The position numbers and the translations under genes are program-made. This document shows positions 12,766 to 27,200 of a stretch of DNA of 64,000 bases, in pieces (position 1 is the stretch's first letter; each line of letters starts with the position of its first letter). The notes under the pieces were generated by a model. That model saw only the letters and a list, made by a program, of their open reading frames with translations. It did not search any database and was not told the DNA's origin. The DNA lies in contig OY282558.1 of the NCBI GenBank assembly GCA_958295665.1, positions 33,253,045-33,317,044 on the forward strand. Direction: 5' to 3'. Source of the stretch: Tipula vernalis. Taxonomy: Eukaryota > Arthropoda > Insecta > Diptera > Tipulidae.

Positions 12766-15700
12766 CTATAGCTCAGCCGATTCAGAGCTGTGAAAATCCG
12801 AAATCTGCAATTGTGCTCCGATTGCGGTTCTTGATACCTTAAATGATAGGTAACGGGACCTGTAATTGCTGTACCATAAATTTCGTAGAAAGTTCGATTC
12901 GAAGAAAATCACCTTACTATAGCTCAGCCGATTCAGAGCTGTGAAAATCCGAAATCTGCAATTGTGCTCCGATTGCGGTTCTTGATACCTTAAATGATAG
13001 GTAACGGGACCTGTTATTGCTGTACCATAAATTTCGAGGAAAGTTCGATTCGAAGAAAATCACCTTACTATAGCTCAGCCGATTCAGAGCTGTAAAAATC
13101 CGAAATCTGCAATTGTGCTCCGATTGCGGTTCTTGATACCTCAAATGATAGGTCTCGGGACTTGTAATTGTTATGCCAAACCGCATTAAAATTGGTTGAT
13201 TATTTCCATACATTTCACAGAAAAATCGATTCGAAGAAAATCACCTTACTATAGCTCAGCCGATTCAGAGCTGTGAAATTCCGAAATCTGTAATTGTGCT
13301 CCGATTGCGGTTCTTGATACCTTAAATGATATGTCACGAGACCTGTAATTGCTATACCATACATTTAGTAGAAAGTTCGATTCGAAGAAAATCACCTTAC
13401 TATAGCTCAGCCGATTCAGAGCTGTGAAAATCCGAAATCTGCAATTGTGCTCCGATTGCGGTTCTTGATACCTTAAATGATAGGTAACGGGACCTGTAAT
13501 TGCTGTACCATAAATTTCGTAGAAAGTTCGATTCGAAGAAAATCACCTTACTATAGCTCAGCCGATTCAGAGCTGTAAAAATCTGAAATCTGCAATTGTG
13601 CTCCGATTGCGGTTCTTGATACCTTAAATGATAGGTCACGAGACCTGTAATTGCTATACCATACATTTAGTAGAAAGTTCGATTCGAAGAAAATCACCTT
13701 ACTATAGCTCAGCCGATTCAGAGCTGTAAAAATCCGAAATCTGCAATTGTGCTCCGATTGCGGTTCTTGATACCTTAAATGATAGGTCTCGGGACTTGTA
13801 ATTGTTATGCCAAACCGCATTAAAATTGGTTGATTATTTCCATACATTTCACAGAAAAATCGATTCGAAGAAAATCACCTTACTATAGCTCAGCCGATTC
13901 AGAGCTGTGAAATTCCGAAATCTGCAATTGTGATCCGATTGCGGTTCTTGATACCTTAAATGATAGGTCTCGGGACTTGTAATTGTTATGCCAAACTGCA
14001 TTAAAATTGGTTGATTATTTCCATACATTTCACAGAAAAATCGATTCGAAGAAAATCACCTTACTATAGCTCAGCCGATTCAGAGCTGTGAAATTCCGAA
14101 ATCTGCAATTGTGCTCCGATTGCGGTTCTTGATACCTTAAATGATATGTCACGAGACCTGTAATTGCTATACCATACATTTAGTAGAAAGTTCGATTCGA
14201 AGAAAATCACCTTACTATAGCTCAGCCGATTCAGAGCTGTGAAAATCCGAAATCTGCAATTGTGCTCCGATTGCGGTTCTTGATACCTTAAATGATAGGT
14301 AACGGGACCTGTAATTGCTGTACCATAAATTTCGAGGAAAGTTCGATTCGAAGAAAATCACCTTACTATAGCTCAGCCGATTCAGAGCTGTAAAAATCCG
14401 AAATCTGCAATTGTGCTCCGATTGCGGTTCTTGATACCTCAAACGATAGGTCTCGGGACTTGTAATTGTTATGCCAAACCGCATTAAAATTGGTTGATTA
14501 TTTCCATACATTTCACAGAAAAATCGATTCGAAGAAAATCACCTTACTATAGCTCAGCCGATTCAGAGCTGTGAAAATCCGAAATCTGCAATTGTGCTCC
14601 GATTGCGGTTCTTGATACCTTAAATGATAGGTAACGGGACCTGTAGTTGCTGTACCATAAATTTCGAAGAAAGTTCGATTCGAAGAAAATCACCTTACTA
14701 TAGCTCAGCCGATTCAGAGCTGTAAAAATCCGAAATCTGCAATTGTGCTCCGATTGCGGTTCTTGATACCTCAAATGATAGGTCTCGGGACTTGTAATTG
14801 TTATGCCAAACCGCATTAAAATTGGTTGATTATTTCCATACATTTCACAGAAAAATCGATTCGAAGAAAATCACCTTACTATAGCTCAGCCGATTCAGAG
14901 CTGTGAAATTCCGAAATCTGCAATTGTGCTCCGATTGCGGTTCTTGATACCTTAAATGATATGTCACGAGACCTGTAATTGCTATACCATACATTTAGTA
15001 GAAAGTTCGATTCGAAGAAAATCACCTTACTATAGCTCAGCCGATTCAGAGCTGTGAAAATCCGAAATCTGCAATTGTGCTCCGATTGCGGTTCTTGATA
15101 CCTTAAATAATAGGTAACGGGACCTGTAATTGCTGTACCATAAATTTCGAGGAAAGTTCGATTCGAAGAAAATCACCTTACTATAGCTCAGCCGATTCAG
15201 AGCTGTAAAAATCCGAAATCTGCAATTGTGCTCCGATTGCGGTTCTTGATACCTCAAATGATAGGTCTCGGGACTTGTAATTGTTATGCCAAACCGCATT
15301 AAAATTGGTTGATTATTTCCATACATTTCACAGAAAAATCGATTCGAAGAAAATCACCTTACTATAGCTCAGCCGATTCAGAGCTGTGAAATTCCGAAAT
15401 CTGCAATTGTGATCCGATTGCGGTTCTTGATACCTTAAATGATAGGTCACGAGACCTGTAATTGCTATACCATACATTTCGTAGAAAGTTCGATTCGAAG
15501 AAAATCACCTTACTATAGCTCAGCCGATTCAGAGCAGTAAAAATCCGAAATCTGCAATTGTGCTCCGATTGCGGTTCTTGATACCTCAAATGATAGGTCT
15601 CGGGACTTGTAATTGTTATGCCAAACCGCATTAAAATTGGTTGATTATTTCCATACATTTCACAGAAAAATCGATTCGAAGAAAATCACCTTACTATAGC

Positions 15701-18168
15701 TCAGCCGATTCAGAGCTGTGAAATTCCGAAATCTGTAATTGTGCTCCGATTGCGGTTCTTGATACCTTAAATGATATGTCACGAGACCTGTAATTGCTAT
15801 ACCATACATTTAGTAGAAAGTTCGATTCGAAGAAAATCACCTTACTATAGCTCAGCCGATTCAGAGCTGTGAAAATCCGAAATCTGCAATTGTGCTCCGA
15901 TTGCGGTTCTTGATACCTTAAATGATAGGTCACGAGACCTGTAATTGCTGTACCATAAATTTCGAGGAAAGTTCGATTCGAAGAAAATCACCTTACTATA
16001 GCTCAGCCGATTCAGAGCTGTAAAAATCTGAAATCTGCAATTGTGCTCCGATTGCGGTTCTTGATACCTTAAATGATAGGTCACGAGACCTGTAATTGCT
16101 ATGCCAAACCGCATTAAAATTGGTTGATTATTTCCATACATTTCACAGAAAAATCGATTCGAAGAAAATCACCTTACTATAGCTCAGCCGATTCAGAGCT
16201 GTGAAATTCCGAAATCTGCAATTGTGATCCGATTGCGGTTCTTGATACCTTAAATGATAGGTCTCGGGACTTGTAATTGTTATGCCAAACTGCATTAAAA
16301 TTGGTTGATTATTTCCATACATTTCACAGAAAAATCGATTCGAAGAAAATCACCTTACTATAGCTCAGCCGATTCAGAGCTGTGAAATTCCGAAATCTGC
16401 AATTGTGCTCCGATTGCGGTTCTTGATACCTTAAATGATATGTCACGAGACCTGTAATTGCTATACCATACATTTAGTAGAAAGTTCGATTCGAAGAAAA
16501 TCACCTTACTATAGCTCAGCCGATTCAGAGCTGTAAAAATCCGAAATCTGCAATTGTGCTCCGATTGCGGTTCTTGATACCTTAAATGATAGGTCTCGGG
16601 ACTTGTAATTGTTATGCCAAACCGCATTAAAATTGGTTGATTATTTCCATACATTTCACAGAAAAATCGATTCGAAGAAAATCACCTTACTATAGCTCAG
16701 CCGATTCAGAGCTGTGAAATTCCGAAATCTGCAATTGTGATCCGATTGCGGTTCTTGATACCTTAAATGATAGGTCACGAGACCTGTAATTGCTATACCA
16801 TACATTTCGTAGAAAGTTCGATTCGAAGAAAATCACCTTACTATAGCTCAGCCGATTCAGAGCAGTAAAAATCCGAAATCTGCAATTGTGCTCCGATTGC
16901 GGTTCTTGATACCTCAAATGATAGGTCTCGGGACTTGTAATTGTTATGCCAAACCGCATTAAAATTGGTTGATTATTTCCATACATTTCACAGAAAAATC
17001 GATTCGAAGAAAATCACCTTACTATAGCTCAGCCGATTCAGAGCTGTGAAATTCCGAAATCTGCAATTGTGCTCCGATTGCGGTTCTTGATACCTTAAAT
17101 GATATGTCACGAGACCTGTAATTGCTATACCATACATTTAGTAGAAAGTTCGATTCGAAGAAAATCACCTTACTATAGCTCAGCCGATTCAGAGCTGTGA
17201 AAATCCGAAATCTGCAATTGTGCTCCGATTGCGGTTCTTGATACCTTAAATGATAGGTAACGGGACCTGTAGTTGCTGTACCATAAATTTCGAAGAAAGT
17301 TCGATTCGAAGAAAATCACCTTACTATAGCTCAGCCGATTCAGAGCTGTAAAAATCCGAAATCTGCAATTGTGCTCCGATTGCGGTTCTTGATACCTCAA
17401 ATGATAGGTCTCGGGACTTGTAATTGTTATGCCAAACCGCATTAAAATTGGTTGATTATTTCCATACATTTCACAGAAAAATCGATTCGAAGAAAATCAC
17501 CTTACTATAGCTCAGCCGATTCAGAGCTGTGAAATTCCGAAATCTGCAATTGTGATCCGATTGCGGTTCTTGATACCTTAAATGATAGGTCTCGGGACTT
17601 GTAATTGTTATGCCAAACTGCATTAAAATTGGTTGATTATTTCCATACATTTCACAGAAAAATCGATTCGAAGAAAATCACCTTACTATAGCTCAGCCGA
17701 TTCAGAGCTGTGAAATTCCGAAATCTGCAATTGTGCTCCGATTGCGGTTCTTGATACCTTAAATGATATGTCACGAGACCTGTAATTGCTATACCATACA
17801 TTTAGTAGAAAGTTCGATTCGAAGAAAATCACCTTACTATAGCTCAGCCGATTCAGAGCTGTGAAAATCCGAAATCTGCAATTGTGCTCCGATTGCGGTT
17901 CTTGATACCTTAAATGATAGGTAACGGGACCTGTAATTGCTGTACCATAAATTTCGAGGAAAGTTCGATTCGAAGAAAATCACCTTACTATAGCTCAGCC
18001 GATTCAGAGCTGTAAAAATCCGAAATCTGCAATTGTGCTCCGATTGCGGTTCTTGATACCTCAAATGATAGGTCTCGGGACTTGTAATTGTTATGCCAAA
18101 CCGCATTAAAATTGGTTGATTATTTCCATACATTTCACAGAAAAATCGATTCGAAGAAAATCACCTTA

Positions 18169-21100
18169 CTATAGCTCAGCCGATTCAGAGCTGTGAAATT
18201 CCGAAATCTGCAATTGTGATCCGATTGCGGTTCTTGATACCTTAAATGATAGGTCACGAGACCTGTAATTGCTATACCATACATTTCGTAGAAAGTTCGA
18301 TTCGAAGAAAATCACCTTACTATAGCTCAGCCGATTCAGAGCAGTAAAAATCCGAAATCTGCAATTGTGCTCCGATTGCGGTTCTTGATACCTCAAATGA
18401 TAGGTCTCGGGACTTGTAATTGTTATGCCAAACCGCATTAAAATTGGTTGATTATTTCCATACATTTCACAGAAAAATCGATTCGAAGAAAATCACCTTA
18501 CTATAGCTCAGCCGATTCAGAGCTGTGAAATTCCGAAATCTGTAATTGTGCTCCGATTGCGGTTCTTGATACCTTAAATGATATGTCACGAGACCTGTAA
18601 TTGCTATACCATACATTTAGTAGAAAGTTCGATTCGAAGAAAATCACCTTACTATAGCTCAGCCGATTCAGAGCTGTGAAAATCCGAAATCTGCAATTGT
18701 GCTCCGATTGCGGTTCTTGATACCTTAAATGATAGGTAACGGGACCTGTAGTTGCTGTACCATAAATTTCGAAGAAAGTTCGATTCGAAGAAAATCACCT
18801 TACTATAGCTCAGCCGATTCAGAGCTGTAAAAATCCGAAATCTGCAATTGTGCTCCGATTGCGGTTCTTGATACCTCAAATGATAGGTCTCGGGACTTGT
18901 AATTGTTATGCCAAACCGCATTAAAATTGGTTGATTATTTCCATACATTTCACAGAAAAATCGATTCGAAGAAAATCACCTTACTATAGCTCAGCCGATT
19001 CAGAGCTGTGAAATTCCGAAATCTGCAATTGTGCTCCGATTGCGGTTCTTGATACCTTAAATGATATGTCACGAGACCTGTAATTGCTATACCATACATT
19101 TAGTAGAAAGTTCGATTCGAAGAAAATCACCTTACTATAGCTCAGCCGATTCAGAGCTGTGAAAATCCGAAATCTGCAATTGTGCTCCGATTGCGGTTCT
19201 TGATACCTTAAATGATAGGTAACGGGACCTGTAATTGCTGTACCATAAATTTCGAGGAAAGTTCGATTCGAAGAAAATCACCTTACTATAGCTCAGCCGA
19301 TTCAGAGCTGTAAAAATCTGAAATCTGCAATTGTGCTCCGATTGCGGTTCTTGATACCTTAAATGATAGGTCACGAGACCTGTAATTGCTATACCATACA
19401 TTTCGTAGAAAGTTCGATTCAAGAAAATCACCTTACTATAGCTCAGCCGATTCAGAGCTGTAAAAATCCGAAATCTGCAATTGTGCTCCGATTGCGGTTC
19501 TTGATACCTCAAATGATAGGTCTCGGTACTTGTAATTGTTATGCCAAACCGCATTAAAATTGGTTGATTATTTCCATACATTTCACAGAAAAATCGATTC
19601 GAAGAAAATCACCTTACTATAGCTCAGCCGATTCAGAGCTGTGAAATTCCGAAATCTGCAATTGTGCTCCGATTGCGGTTCTTGATACCTTAAATGATAT
19701 GTCACGAGACCTGTAATTGCTATACCATACATTTAGTAGAAAGTTCGATTCGAAGAAAATCACCTTACTATAGCTCAGCCGATTCAGAGCTGTAAAAATC
19801 CGAAATCTGCAATTGTGCTCCGATTGCGGTTCTTGATACCTCAAATGATAGGTCTCGGGACTTGTAATTGTTATGCCAAACCGCATTAAAATTGGTTGAT
19901 TATTTCCATACATTTCACAGAAAAATCGATTCGAAGAAAATCACATTACTATAGCTCAGCCGATTCAGAGCTGTGAAATTCCGAAATCTGCAATTGTGAT
20001 CCGATTGCGGTTCTTGATACCTTAAATGATAGGTCACGAGACCTGTAATTGATATACCATACATTTCGTAGAAAGTTCGATTCGAAGAAAATCACCTTAC
20101 TATAGCTCAGCCGATTCAGAGCTGTGAAAATCCGAAATCTGCAATTGTGCTCCGATTGCGGTTCTTGATACCTTAAATGATAGGTAACGGGACCTGTAAT
20201 TGCTGTACCATAAATTTCGAGGAAAGTTCGATTCGAAGAAAATCACCTTACTATAGCTCAGCCGATTCAGAGCTGTAAAAATCCGAAATCTGCAATTGTG
20301 CTCCGATTGCGGTTCTTGATACCTTAAATGATAGGTCACGAGACCTGTAATTGCTATACCATACATTTAGTAGAAAGTTCGATTCGAAGAAAATCACCTT
20401 ACTATAGCTCAGCCGATTCAGAGCTGTAAAAATCCGAAATCTGCAATTGTGCTCCGATTGCGGTTCTTGATACCTTAAATGATAGGTCTCGGGACTTGTA
20501 ATTGTTATGCCAAACCGCATTAAAATTGGTTGATTATTTCCATACATTTCACAGAAAAATCGATTCGAAGAAAATCACCTTACTATAGCTCAGCCGATTC
20601 AGAGCTGTGAAATTCCGAAATCTGCAATTGTGATCCGATTGCGGTTCTTGATACCTTAAATGATAGGTCACGAGACCTGTAATTGCTATACCATACATTT
20701 CGTAGAAAGTTCGATTCGAAGAAAATCACCTTACTATAGCTCAGCCGATTCAGAGCAGTAAAAATCCGAAATCTGCAATTGTGCTCCGATTGCGGTTCTT
20801 GATACCTCAAATGATAGGTCTCGGGACTTGTAATTGTTATGCCAAACCGCATTAAAATTGGTTGATTATTTCCATACATTTCACAGAAAAATCGATTCGA
20901 AGAAAATCACCTTACTATAGCTCAGCCGATTCAGAGCTGTGAAATTCCGAAATCTGCAATTGTGCTCCGATTGCGGTTCTTGATACCTTAAATGATATGT
21001 CACGAGACCTGTAATTGCTATACCATACATTTAGTAGAAAGTTCGATTCGAAGAAAATCACCTTACTATAGCTCAGCCGATTCAGAGCTGTGAAAATCCG

Positions 21101-22509
21101 AAATCTGCAATTGTGCTCCGATTGCGGTTCTTGATACCTTAAATGATAGGTAACGGGACCTGTAGTTGCTGTACCATAAATTTCGAAGAAAGTTCGATTC
21201 GAAGAAAATCACCTTACTATAGCTCAGCCGATTCAGAGCTGTAAAAATCCGAAATCTGCAATTGTGCTCCGATTGCGGTTCTTGATACCTCAAATGATAG
21301 GTCTCGGGACTTGTAATTGTTATGCCAAACCGCATTAAAATTGGTTGATTATTTCCATACATTTCACAGAAAAATCGATTCGAAGAAAATCACCTTACTA
21401 TAGCTCAGCCGATTCAGAGCTGTGAAATTCCGAAATCTGCAATTGTGCTCCGATTGCGGTTCTTGATACCTTAAATGATATGTCACGAGACCTGTAATTG
21501 CTATACCATACATTTAGTAGAAAGTTCGATTCGAAGAAAATCACCTTACTATAGCTCAGCCGATTCAGAGCTGTGAAAATCCGAAATCTGCAATTGTGCT
21601 CCGATTGCGGTTCTTGATACCTTAAATGATAGGTAACGGGACCTGTAATTGCTGTACCATAAATTTCGAGGAAAGTTCGATTCGAAGAAAATCACCTTAC
21701 TATAGCTCAGCCGATTCAGAGCTGTAAAAATCTGAAATCTGCAATTGTGCTCCGATTGCGGTTCTTGATACCTTAAATGATAGGTCACGAGACCTGTAAT
21801 TGCTATACCATACATTTCGTAGAAAGTTCGATTCAAGAAAATCACCTTACTATAGCTCAGCCGATTCAGAGCTGTAAAAATCCGAAATCTGCAATTGTGC
21901 TCCGATTGCGGTTCTTGATACCTCAAATGATAGGTCTCGGTACTTGTAATTGTTATGCCAAACCGCATTAAAATTGGTTGATTATTTCCATACATTTCAC
22001 AGAAAAATCGATTCGAAGAAAATCACCTTACTATAGCTCAGCCGATTCAGAGCTGTGAAATTCCGAAATCTGCAATTGTGCTCCGATTGCGGTTCTTGAT
22101 ACCTTAAATGATATGTCACGAGACCTGTAATTGCTATACCATACATTTAGTAGAAAGTTCGATTCGAAGAAAATCACCTTACTATAGCTCAGCCGATTCA
22201 GAGCTGTAAAAATCCGAAATCTGCAATTGTGCTCCGATTGCGGTTCTTGATACCTCAAATGATAGGTCTCGGGACTTGTAATTGTTATGCCAAACCGCAT
22301 TAAAATTGGTTGATTATTTCCATACATTTCACAGAAAAATCGATTCGAAGAAAATCACATTACTATAGCTCAGCCGATTCAGAGCTGTGAAATTCCGAAA
22401 TCTGCAATTGTGATCCGATTGCGGTTCTTGATACCTTAAATGATAGGTCACGAGACCTGTAATTGATATACCATACATTTCGTAGAAAGTTCGATTCGAA
22501 GAAAATCAC
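18169..22509. repeat. Tandem duplication with a 2414-bp period
   Basis: About 18169-20095 matches about 20583-22509. Three private changes recur at exactly 2414 bp. A one-base deletion in 'gattcaagaaaatc' is at 19421 and 21835. 'cacattac' for 'caccttac' is at 19945 and 22359. 'gagcagtaaa' for 'gagctgtaaa' is at 18343 and 20757. The one-base deletion makes 150-bp monomers and fuses two chance reading frames into a longer 148-codon one in both copies. Confidence 0.88.
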
Positions 22510-24294
22510 CTTACTATAGCTCAGCCGATTCAGAGCTGTAAAAATCCGAAATCTGCAATTGTGCTCCGATTGCGGTTCTTGATACCTCAAATGATAGGTC
22601 TCGGTACTTGTAATTGTTATGCCAAACCGCATTAAAATTGGTTGATTATTTCCATACATTTCACAGAAAAATCGATTCGAAGAAAATCACCTTACTATAG
22701 CTCAGCCGATTCAGAGCTGTAAAATTCCGAAATCTGCAATTGTGATCCGATTGCGGTTCTTGATACCTTAAATGATAGGTCACGAGACCTGTAATTGATA
22801 TACCATACATTTCGTAGAAAGTTCGATTCGAAGAAAATCACCTTACTATAGCTCAGCCGATTCAGAGCTGTAAAAATCCGAAATCTGCAATTGTGCTCCG
22901 ATTGCGGTTCTTGATACCTCAAATGATAGGTCTCGGGACTTGTAATTGTTATGCCAAACCGCATTAAAATTGGTTGATTATTTCCATACATTTCACAGAA
23001 AAATCGATTCGAAGAAAATCACCTTACTATAGCTCAGCCGATTCAGAGCTGTGAAATTCCGAAATCTGCAATTGTGATCCGATTGCGGTTCTTGATACCT
23101 TAAATGATAGGTCACGAGACCTGTAATTGCTATACCATACATTTCGTAGAAAGTTCGATTCGAAGAAAATCACCTTACTATAGCTCAGCCGATTCAGAGC
23201 TGTAAAAATCTGAAATCTGCAATTGTGCTCCGATTGCGGTTCTTGATACCTTAAATGATATGTCACGAGACCTGTAATTGCTATACCATACATTTAGTAG
23301 AAAGTTCGATTCGAAGAAAATCACCTTACTATAGCTCAGCCGATTCAGAGCTGTGAAAATCCGAAATCTGCAATTGTGCTCCGATTGCGGTTCTTGATAC
23401 CTTAAATGATAGGTAACGGGACCTGTAATTGCTGTACCATAAATTTCGAGGAAAGTTCGATTCGAAGAAAATCACCTTACTATAGCTCAGCCGATTCAGA
23501 GCTGTAAAAATCTGAAATCTGCAATTGTGCTCCGATTGCGGTTCTTGATACCTTAAATGATAGGTCACGAGACCTGTAATTGCTATACCATACATTTAGT
23601 AGAAAGTTCGATTCGAAGAAAATCACCTTACTATAGCTCAGCTGATTCAGAGCTGTAAAAATCCGAAATCTGCAATTGTGCTCCGATTGCGGTTCTTGAT
23701 ACCTCAAATGATAGGTCTCGGGACTTGTAATTGTTATGCCAAACCGCATTAAAATTGGTTGATTATTTCCATACATTTCACAGAAAAATCGATTCGAAGA
23801 AAATCACCTTACTATAGCTCAGCCGATTCAGAGCTGTGAAATTCCGAAATCTGCAATTGTGATCCGATTGCGGTTCTTGATACCTTAAATGATAGGTCAC
23901 GAGACCTGTAATTGCTATACCATACATTTCGTAGAAAGTTCGATTCGAAGAAAATCACCTTACTATAGCTCAGCCGATTCAGAGCAGTAAAAATCCGAAA
24001 TCTGCAATTGTGCTCCGATTGCGGTTCTTGATACCTCAAATGATAGGTCTCGGGACTTGTAATTGTTATGCCAAACCGCATTAAAATTGGTTGATTATTT
24101 CCATACATTTCACAGAAAAATCGATTCGAAGAAAATCACCTTACTATAGCTCAGCCGATTCAGAGCTGTGAAATTCCGAAATCTGCAATTGTGATCCGAT
24201 TGCGGTTCTTGATACCTTAAATGATATGTCACGAGACCTGTAATTGCTATACCATACATTTAGTAGAAAGTTCGATTCGAAGAAAATCACCTTA

Positions 24295-27200
24295 CTATAG
24301 CTCAGCCGATTCAGAGCTGTGAAAATCCGAAATCTGCAATTGTGCTCCGATTGCGGTTCTTGATACCTTAAATGATAGGTAACGGGACCTGTAATTGTTG
24401 TACCATAAATTTCGAGGAAAGTTCGATTCGAAGAAAATCACCTTACTATAGCTCAGCCGATTCAGAGCTGTAAAAATCCGAAATCTGCAATTGTGCTCCG
24501 ATTGCGGTTCTTGATACCTTAAATGATAGGTCTCGGGACTTGTAATTGTTATGCCAAACCGCATTAAAATTGGTTGATTATTTCCATACATTTCACAGAA
24601 AAATCGATTCGAAGAAAATCACCTTACTATAGCTCAGCCGATTCAGAGCTGTGAAATTCCGAAATCTGCAATTGTGCTCCGATTGCGGTTCTTGATACCT
24701 TAAATGATATGTCACGAGACCTGTAATTGCTATACCATACATTTAGTAGAAAGTTCGATTCGAAGAAAATCACCTTACTATAGCTCAGCCGATTCAGAGC
24801 TGTGAAAATCCGAAATCTGCAATTGTGCTCCGATTGCGGTTCTTGATACCTTAAATGATAGGTAACGGGACCTGTAATTGTTGTACCATAAATTTCGAGG
24901 AAAGTTCGATTCGAAGAAAATCACCTTACTATAGCTCAGCCGATTCAGAGCTGTGAAATTCCGAAATCTGCAATTGTGCTCCGATTGCGGTTCTTGATAC
25001 CTTAAATGATATGTCACGAGACCTGTAATTGCTATACCATACATTTAGTAGAAAGTTCGATTCGAAGAAAATCACCTTACTATAGCTCAGCCGATTCAGA
25101 GCTGTGAAAATCCGAAATCTGCAATTGTGCTCCGATTGCGGTTCTTGATACCTCAAATGATAGGTAACGGGACCTGTAATTGTTGTACCATAAATTTCGA
25201 GGAAAGTTCGATTCGAAGAAAATCACCTTACTATAGCTCAGCCGATTCAGAGCTGTAAAAATCCGAAATCTGCAATTGTGCTCCGATTGCGGTTCTTGAT
25301 ACCTTAAATGATAGGTCTCGGGACTTGTAATTGTTATGCCAAACCGCATTAAAATTGGTTGATTATTTCCATACATTTCACAGAAAAATCGATTCGAAGA
25401 AAATCACCTTACTATAGCTCAGCCGATTCAGAGCTGTGAAATTCCGAAATCTGCAATTGTGCTCCGATTGCGGTTCTTGATACCTTAAATGATATGTCAC
25501 GAGACCTGTAATTGCTATACCATACATTTAGTAGAAAGTTCGATTCGAAGAAAATCACCTTACTATAGCTCAGCCGATTCAGAGCTGTGAAAATCCGAAA
25601 TCTGCAATTGTGCTCCGATTGCGGTTCTTGATACCTTAAATGATAGGTAACGGGACCTGTAATTGTTGTACCATAAATTTCGAGGAAAGTTCGATTCGAA
25701 GAAAATCACCTTACTATAGCTCAGCCGATTCAGAGCTGTGAAATTCCGAAATCTGCAATTGTGCTCCGATTGCGGTTCTTGATACCTTAAATGATATGTC
25801 ACGAGACCTGTAATTGCTATACCATACATTTAGTAGAAAGTTCGATTCGAAGAAAATCACCTTACTATAGCTCAGCCGATTCAGAGCTGTGAAAATCCGA
25901 AATCTGCAATTGTGCTCCGATTGCGGTTCTTGATACCTTAAATGATAGGTAACGGGACCTGTAATTGTTGTACCATAAATTTCGAGGAAAGTTCGATTCG
26001 AAGAAAATCACCTTACTATAGCTCAGCCGATTCAGAGCTGTGAAATTCCGAAATCTGCAATTGTGATCCGATTGCGGTTCTTGATACCTTAAATGATAGG
26101 TCACGAGACCTGTAATTGCTATACCATACATTTCGTAGAAAGTTCGATTCGAAGAAAATCACCTTACTGTAGCTCAGCCGATTCAGAGCCGTAAAAATCC
26201 GAAATCTGCAATTGTGCTCCGATTGCGGTTCTTGATACCCCAAATGATAGGTCTCGGGACTTGTAATTGTTATGCCAAACCGCATTAAAATTGGTTGATT
26301 ATTTCCATACATTTCACAGAAAAATCGATTCGAAGAAAATCACCTTACTATAGCTCAGCCGATTCAGAGCTGTGAAATTCCGAAATCTGCAATTGTGATC
26401 CGATTGCGGTTCTTGATACCTTAAATGATAGGTCACGAGACCTGTAATTGCTGTACCATACATTTCGTAGAAAGTTCGATTCGAAGAAAATCACCTTACT
26501 ATAGCTCAGCCGATTCAGAGCTGTAAAAATCCGAAATCTGCAATTGTGCTCCGATTGCGGTTCTTGATACCTCAAATGATAGGTCTCGGGACTTGTAATT
26601 GTTATGCCAAACCGCATTAAAATTGGTTGATTATTTCCATACATTTCACAGAAAAATCGATTCGAAGAAAATCACCTTACTATAGCTCAGCCGATTCAGA
26701 GCTGTGAAATTCCGAAATCTGCAATTGTGCTCCGATTGCGGTTCTTGATACCTTAAATGATATGTCACGAGACCTGTAATTGCTATACCACATTTAGTAG
26801 AAAGTTCGATTCGAAGAAAATCACCTTACTATAGCTCAGCCGATTCGGAGCTGTAAAAATCCGAAATCTGCAATTGTGCTCCGATTGCGGTTCTTGATAC
26901 CTTAAATGATAGGTCTCGGGACTTGTAATTGTTATGCCAAACCGCATTAAAATTGGTTGATTATTTCCATACATTTCACAGAAAAATCGATTCGAAGAAA
27001 ATCACCTTACTATAGCTCAGCCGATTCAGAGCTGTGAAATTCCGAAATCTGCAATTGTGATCCGATTGCGGTTCTTGATACCTTAAATGATAGGTCACGA
27101 GACCTGTAATTGCTGTACCATACATTTCGTAGAAAGTTCGATTCGAAGAAAATCACCTTACTATAGCTCAGCCGATTCAGAGCTGTAAAAATCCGAAATC

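Noticed and set aside
19363..21971. Two identical 64-codon + strand open frames (19363 and 21777)
   Set aside because: They exist only because of the shared one-base deletion in the duplicated monomer; the rest of the array has stops there.
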